Assembly: GCA_949288685.1 (NCBI GenBank)
Contig: CASELB010000033.1
Coordinates: 1-6,914 of the forward strand
DNA: 6,914 nt
Source of the DNA: an uncultured bacterium
GTDB taxonomy: Bacteria > Cyanobacteriota > Vampirovibrionia > Gastranaerophilales > Gastranaerophilaceae
Reading direction: 5' to 3'
The notes below the pieces were generated by a model. It was given only the letters and a program-made list of their open reading frames with translations. It made no database searches and was not told where the DNA came from. The position numbers and the translations under genes are program-made. Every line of letters begins with the position of its first letter. Position 1 is the first letter of the stretch. This document shows positions 5,423 to 6,914 of the stretch, piece by piece.

Positions 5423-6541
5423 ATGATACCTATTTTAGATTCAAAAAGACAGTACAAACAAATCGGCGATAAAATTGAAAAGGCCGTTTGTGAAGTTTTG
5501 CGTTCAGGTTCCTACATACTGGGACCCAATTGCAAAGAGTTTGAAAAAAATATTGCAGAATATATCGGAGTAAAACACGCGGTTGGCTTAAACTCCGGAA
5601 CAGATGCTCTGCATATAGCTTTAAGAGCACTGGATATAGGTGCAGGTGATGAAGTTATAACAACAGCATTTACATTTGTTGCAACAACAGAGGCTATTGG
5701 TATCGTAGGTGCTACTCCTGTTTTTGCGGATATTGATCCGGATACGTTCAATATTGATCCAAAGAAAATTGAAGCAGCAATCACTCCAAAAACAAAAGCC
5801 ATAATTCCTGTTCATTTATATGGTCAACCTTGCGACATGGATGCAATTATGGATATTGCTAAAAGATATGATTTATACGTAATAGAAGATTGTTGTCAGG
5901 CAATAGGCGCTGAATATAAAGGTAAAAAAGTAGGTACATTTGGTGAATTCGGATGTTACAGTTTCTACCCGACCAAAAACCTTGGCGGCATGGGCGACGG
6001 CGGTTTGTTAATTACAAATTCAGATAACCTGAAAGACCGTGCTATTGCTCTTAGAAACCATGGCGGCGCTATCCGTTATCACCATGATGAAATAGGCTTA
6101 AATTCACGTCTAGATGAAATTCAGGCAACTATTTTGAATGTTAAACTCCCTTATATTGATGAATGGAATAAAAAACGCCGTGAAAACGCGTACAGATATA
6201 ACAAACTGTTCGAAAACTGCGAAGATATTATTACTCCGACAGAACTTTCCGATACATACTGCGTATACCACCAGTACACGGTAAAAATTCCAAACAGAGA
6301 CAGCGTACACAAGATGCTTCAAGACTCAGGAATAGGCGCAATGCTATATTATCCTATCCCGCTCCACCTTCAAAAAGTTCATGACGGTATGGGATGGAAG
6401 AAAGGCGACTTGCCTAATACTGAAAAAGATACAGAAATGGTTATTTCTCTTCCGATGTTCCCTGAACTTACAGAAGAAGAACAAAAGACCGTTGCCGAAA
6501 CATTAATCAAATGTATTAACAGCTCAAAAGTGCTTGCCTAG
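5423..6541 (+). CDS. DegT/DnrJ/EryC1/StrS family PLP-dependent sugar aminotransferase
   Basis: The protein has 372 residues, the usual length for the family. It opens IPILDSKRQYKQIGDKIEKA and has the family's LRSGSYILGPNCKEFE block. The cofactor phosphate-binding loop is NSGTDALH (57-64). VIEDCCQA (153-160) carries the pyridine-nitrogen aspartate Asp156. CYSFYPTKNLGGMGDGG carries the Schiff-base lysine Lys185. NHGG and GLNSRLDEIQATIL contribute to substrate and dimer contacts. The C-terminal AMLYYPIPLHLQ resembles the WbpE/WlbC-like subgroup, which transfers an amino group from glutamate to the 3-keto position of UDP-linked sugars. Products of such enzymes feed glycan, lipopolysaccharide or glycoprotein synthesis. 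No sugar-nucleotide oxidase, acetyltransferase or glycosyltransferase is in view, so the substrate cannot be fixed. The gene has its own extended -10 promoter and a very strong ribosome site. The family is certain; the 3-keto sugar specificity is an inference from motif resemblance. Confidence 0.92.
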   Translation: MIPILDSKRQYKQIGDKIEKAVCEVLRSGSYILGPNCKEFEKNIAEYIGVKHAVGLNSGTDALHIALRALDIGAGDEVITTAFTFVATTEAIGIVGATPVFADIDPDTFNIDPKKIEAAITPKTKAIIPVHLYGQPCDMDAIMDIAKRYDLYVIEDCCQAIGAEYKGKKVGTFGEFGCYSFYPTKNLGGMGDGGLLITNSDNLKDRAIALRNHGGAIRYHHDEIGLNSRLDEIQATILNVKLPYIDEWNKKRRENAYRYNKLFENCEDIITPTELSDTYCVYHQYTVKIPNRDSVHKMLQDSGIGAMLYYPIPLHLQKVHDGMGWKKGDLPNTEKDTEMVISLPMFPELTEEEQKTVAETLIKCINSSKVLA

Positions 6542-6563
6542 AAGTAGCTTTTTAGTGTATCAT
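6534..6563 (+). promoter_or_regulatory. Weak candidate promoter upstream of the receiver-domain gene
   Basis: TTGCCT (6534-6539, overlapping the end of the aminotransferase gene), an 18-base spacer and TATCAT (6558-6563) form a plausible housekeeping promoter. The -35 box is only a partial match. Transcription would start near 6570, leaving a leader of about 25 bases with the AAAAGGAG site. Read-through from the aminotransferase gene, 53 bases upstream, is the alternative. Confidence 0.3.
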
Positions 6564-6594
6564 AAAGAAAAATGTACAACTGAAAAGGAGCTTT

Positions 6595-6914
6595 ATGGAT
6601 AACATTATAATTTATACGGATATGCCGCTTGTAAGCTATGAATCTGTACTGGCAAACATAGATGACGTAAATGTAAGAGTGGTTAAGGGGACCGAGTTTA
6701 AGGACTTTGCAGCCCTTAACCCTTCTTTAATAATTATTGATGAAGTTAACGGGTTTAAAGATGTTTTAATGACAAACAAACTTCCCTGCCCTGTACTCTT
6801 TACCGGTGAAATTTTTACCGATATAACAGTAAGAGCTGAAGGATATGATTTTATTAAAAGACCTGTTAATAATACTGAACTTTTAATACGTGCAAAAGCA
6901 TTATTAAAAATAAA
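6595..6914 (+). CDS. Response-regulator receiver-like protein (N-terminal part, runs off the window)
   Basis: The frame is open from ATG 6595 to the edge (106 complete codons, no stop), so the C-terminus is missing. AAAAGGAG at 6583-6590, four bases before the ATG, supports the start. The protein begins MDNIIIYTDMPLVSYE and follows the receiver-domain pattern. LIIIDE carries Asp49 at the phosphoacceptor position after the third strand. CPVLFTGE carries Thr70 at the conserved Thr/Ser. GYDFIKRPVNNTELLIRAKA matches the fifth strand and last helix, with Arg89 where the invariant Lys before the cis-Pro normally sits. Only one acid (Asp9) stands where two are usual. It is therefore a degenerate or atypical receiver, probably followed by an output domain such as GGDEF, a kinase or a DNA-binding domain outside the window. 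Identity rests on motif reading and is moderate. Confidence 0.65.
   Translation, partial: MDNIIIYTDMPLVSYESVLANIDDVNVRVVKGTEFKDFAALNPSLIIIDEVNGFKDVLMTNKLPCPVLFTGEIFTDITVRAEGYDFIKRPVNNTELLIRAKALLKI

Overview
The window is a compact, low-GC (about 37% by eye) bacterial chromosomal segment. It carries eight complete protein genes plus one gene cut at each edge, and nearly every base is coding. I see no mobile element, tRNA, rRNA or CRISPR array. TGA, TAA and TAG are all used as stops, so the standard bacterial code applies. Two unrelated proteins carry short N-terminal phrases of the 'xxFxxN' type (INFTSN, PAFKGN, with IGFRAK as a variant). From memory, such phrases are common in gut Vampirovibrionia/Melainabacteria (Gastranaerophilales). 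Together with the AT-rich composition this makes that lineage my best guess, but it is an inference and not proven by the window.

Layout. (1) Positions 2-1385 (+) are a tightly coupled three-gene run. It holds the C-terminal half of a YibE/F membrane protein, a bifunctional-nuclease (BFN/DUF151) protein overlapping it by 8 bases, and a small NifX/NafY-type cofactor-binding protein whose ATG directly follows the BFN stop. (2) Positions 1472-2476 (+) encode an uncharacterised HExxH protein. (3) Positions 4206-2477 (-) are a two-gene operon: a tRNA hydroxylation protein of the U32 family (TrhP/YegQ-like) followed, 2 bases later, by a YqeG-family HAD phosphatase. This operon runs head-on into the HExxH gene with no base between the two stop codons. 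(4) Positions 4321-4632 (+), divergent from trhP, encode a 103-residue protein with two predicted membrane helices. (5) Positions 4673-5257 (+) encode a type-4 Fe-S uracil-DNA glycosylase that appears to be expressed from a leaderless promoter. (6) Positions 5423-6541 (+) encode a DegT/DnrJ-type PLP sugar aminotransferase with an extended -10 promoter and a strong ribosome site. (7) Position 6595 to the end (+) is the start of a protein with a degenerate response-regulator receiver domain.

The genes are mostly housekeeping or lineage-specific (RNA modification, DNA repair, sugar-nucleotide modification, signalling) and do not form one obvious pathway. The clearest unexplained signals are these: a perfect 26-bp palindrome inside the YibE/F coding region; two genes (trhP and the glycosylase) whose promoters sit so close to the start codon that their mRNAs should have almost no leader, and which also lack Shine-Dalgarno sequences; and the recurrent short F-x-x-N motif on otherwise unrelated proteins.

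No convincing intrinsic terminator (GC-rich hairpin plus T-run) was found at any gene end.
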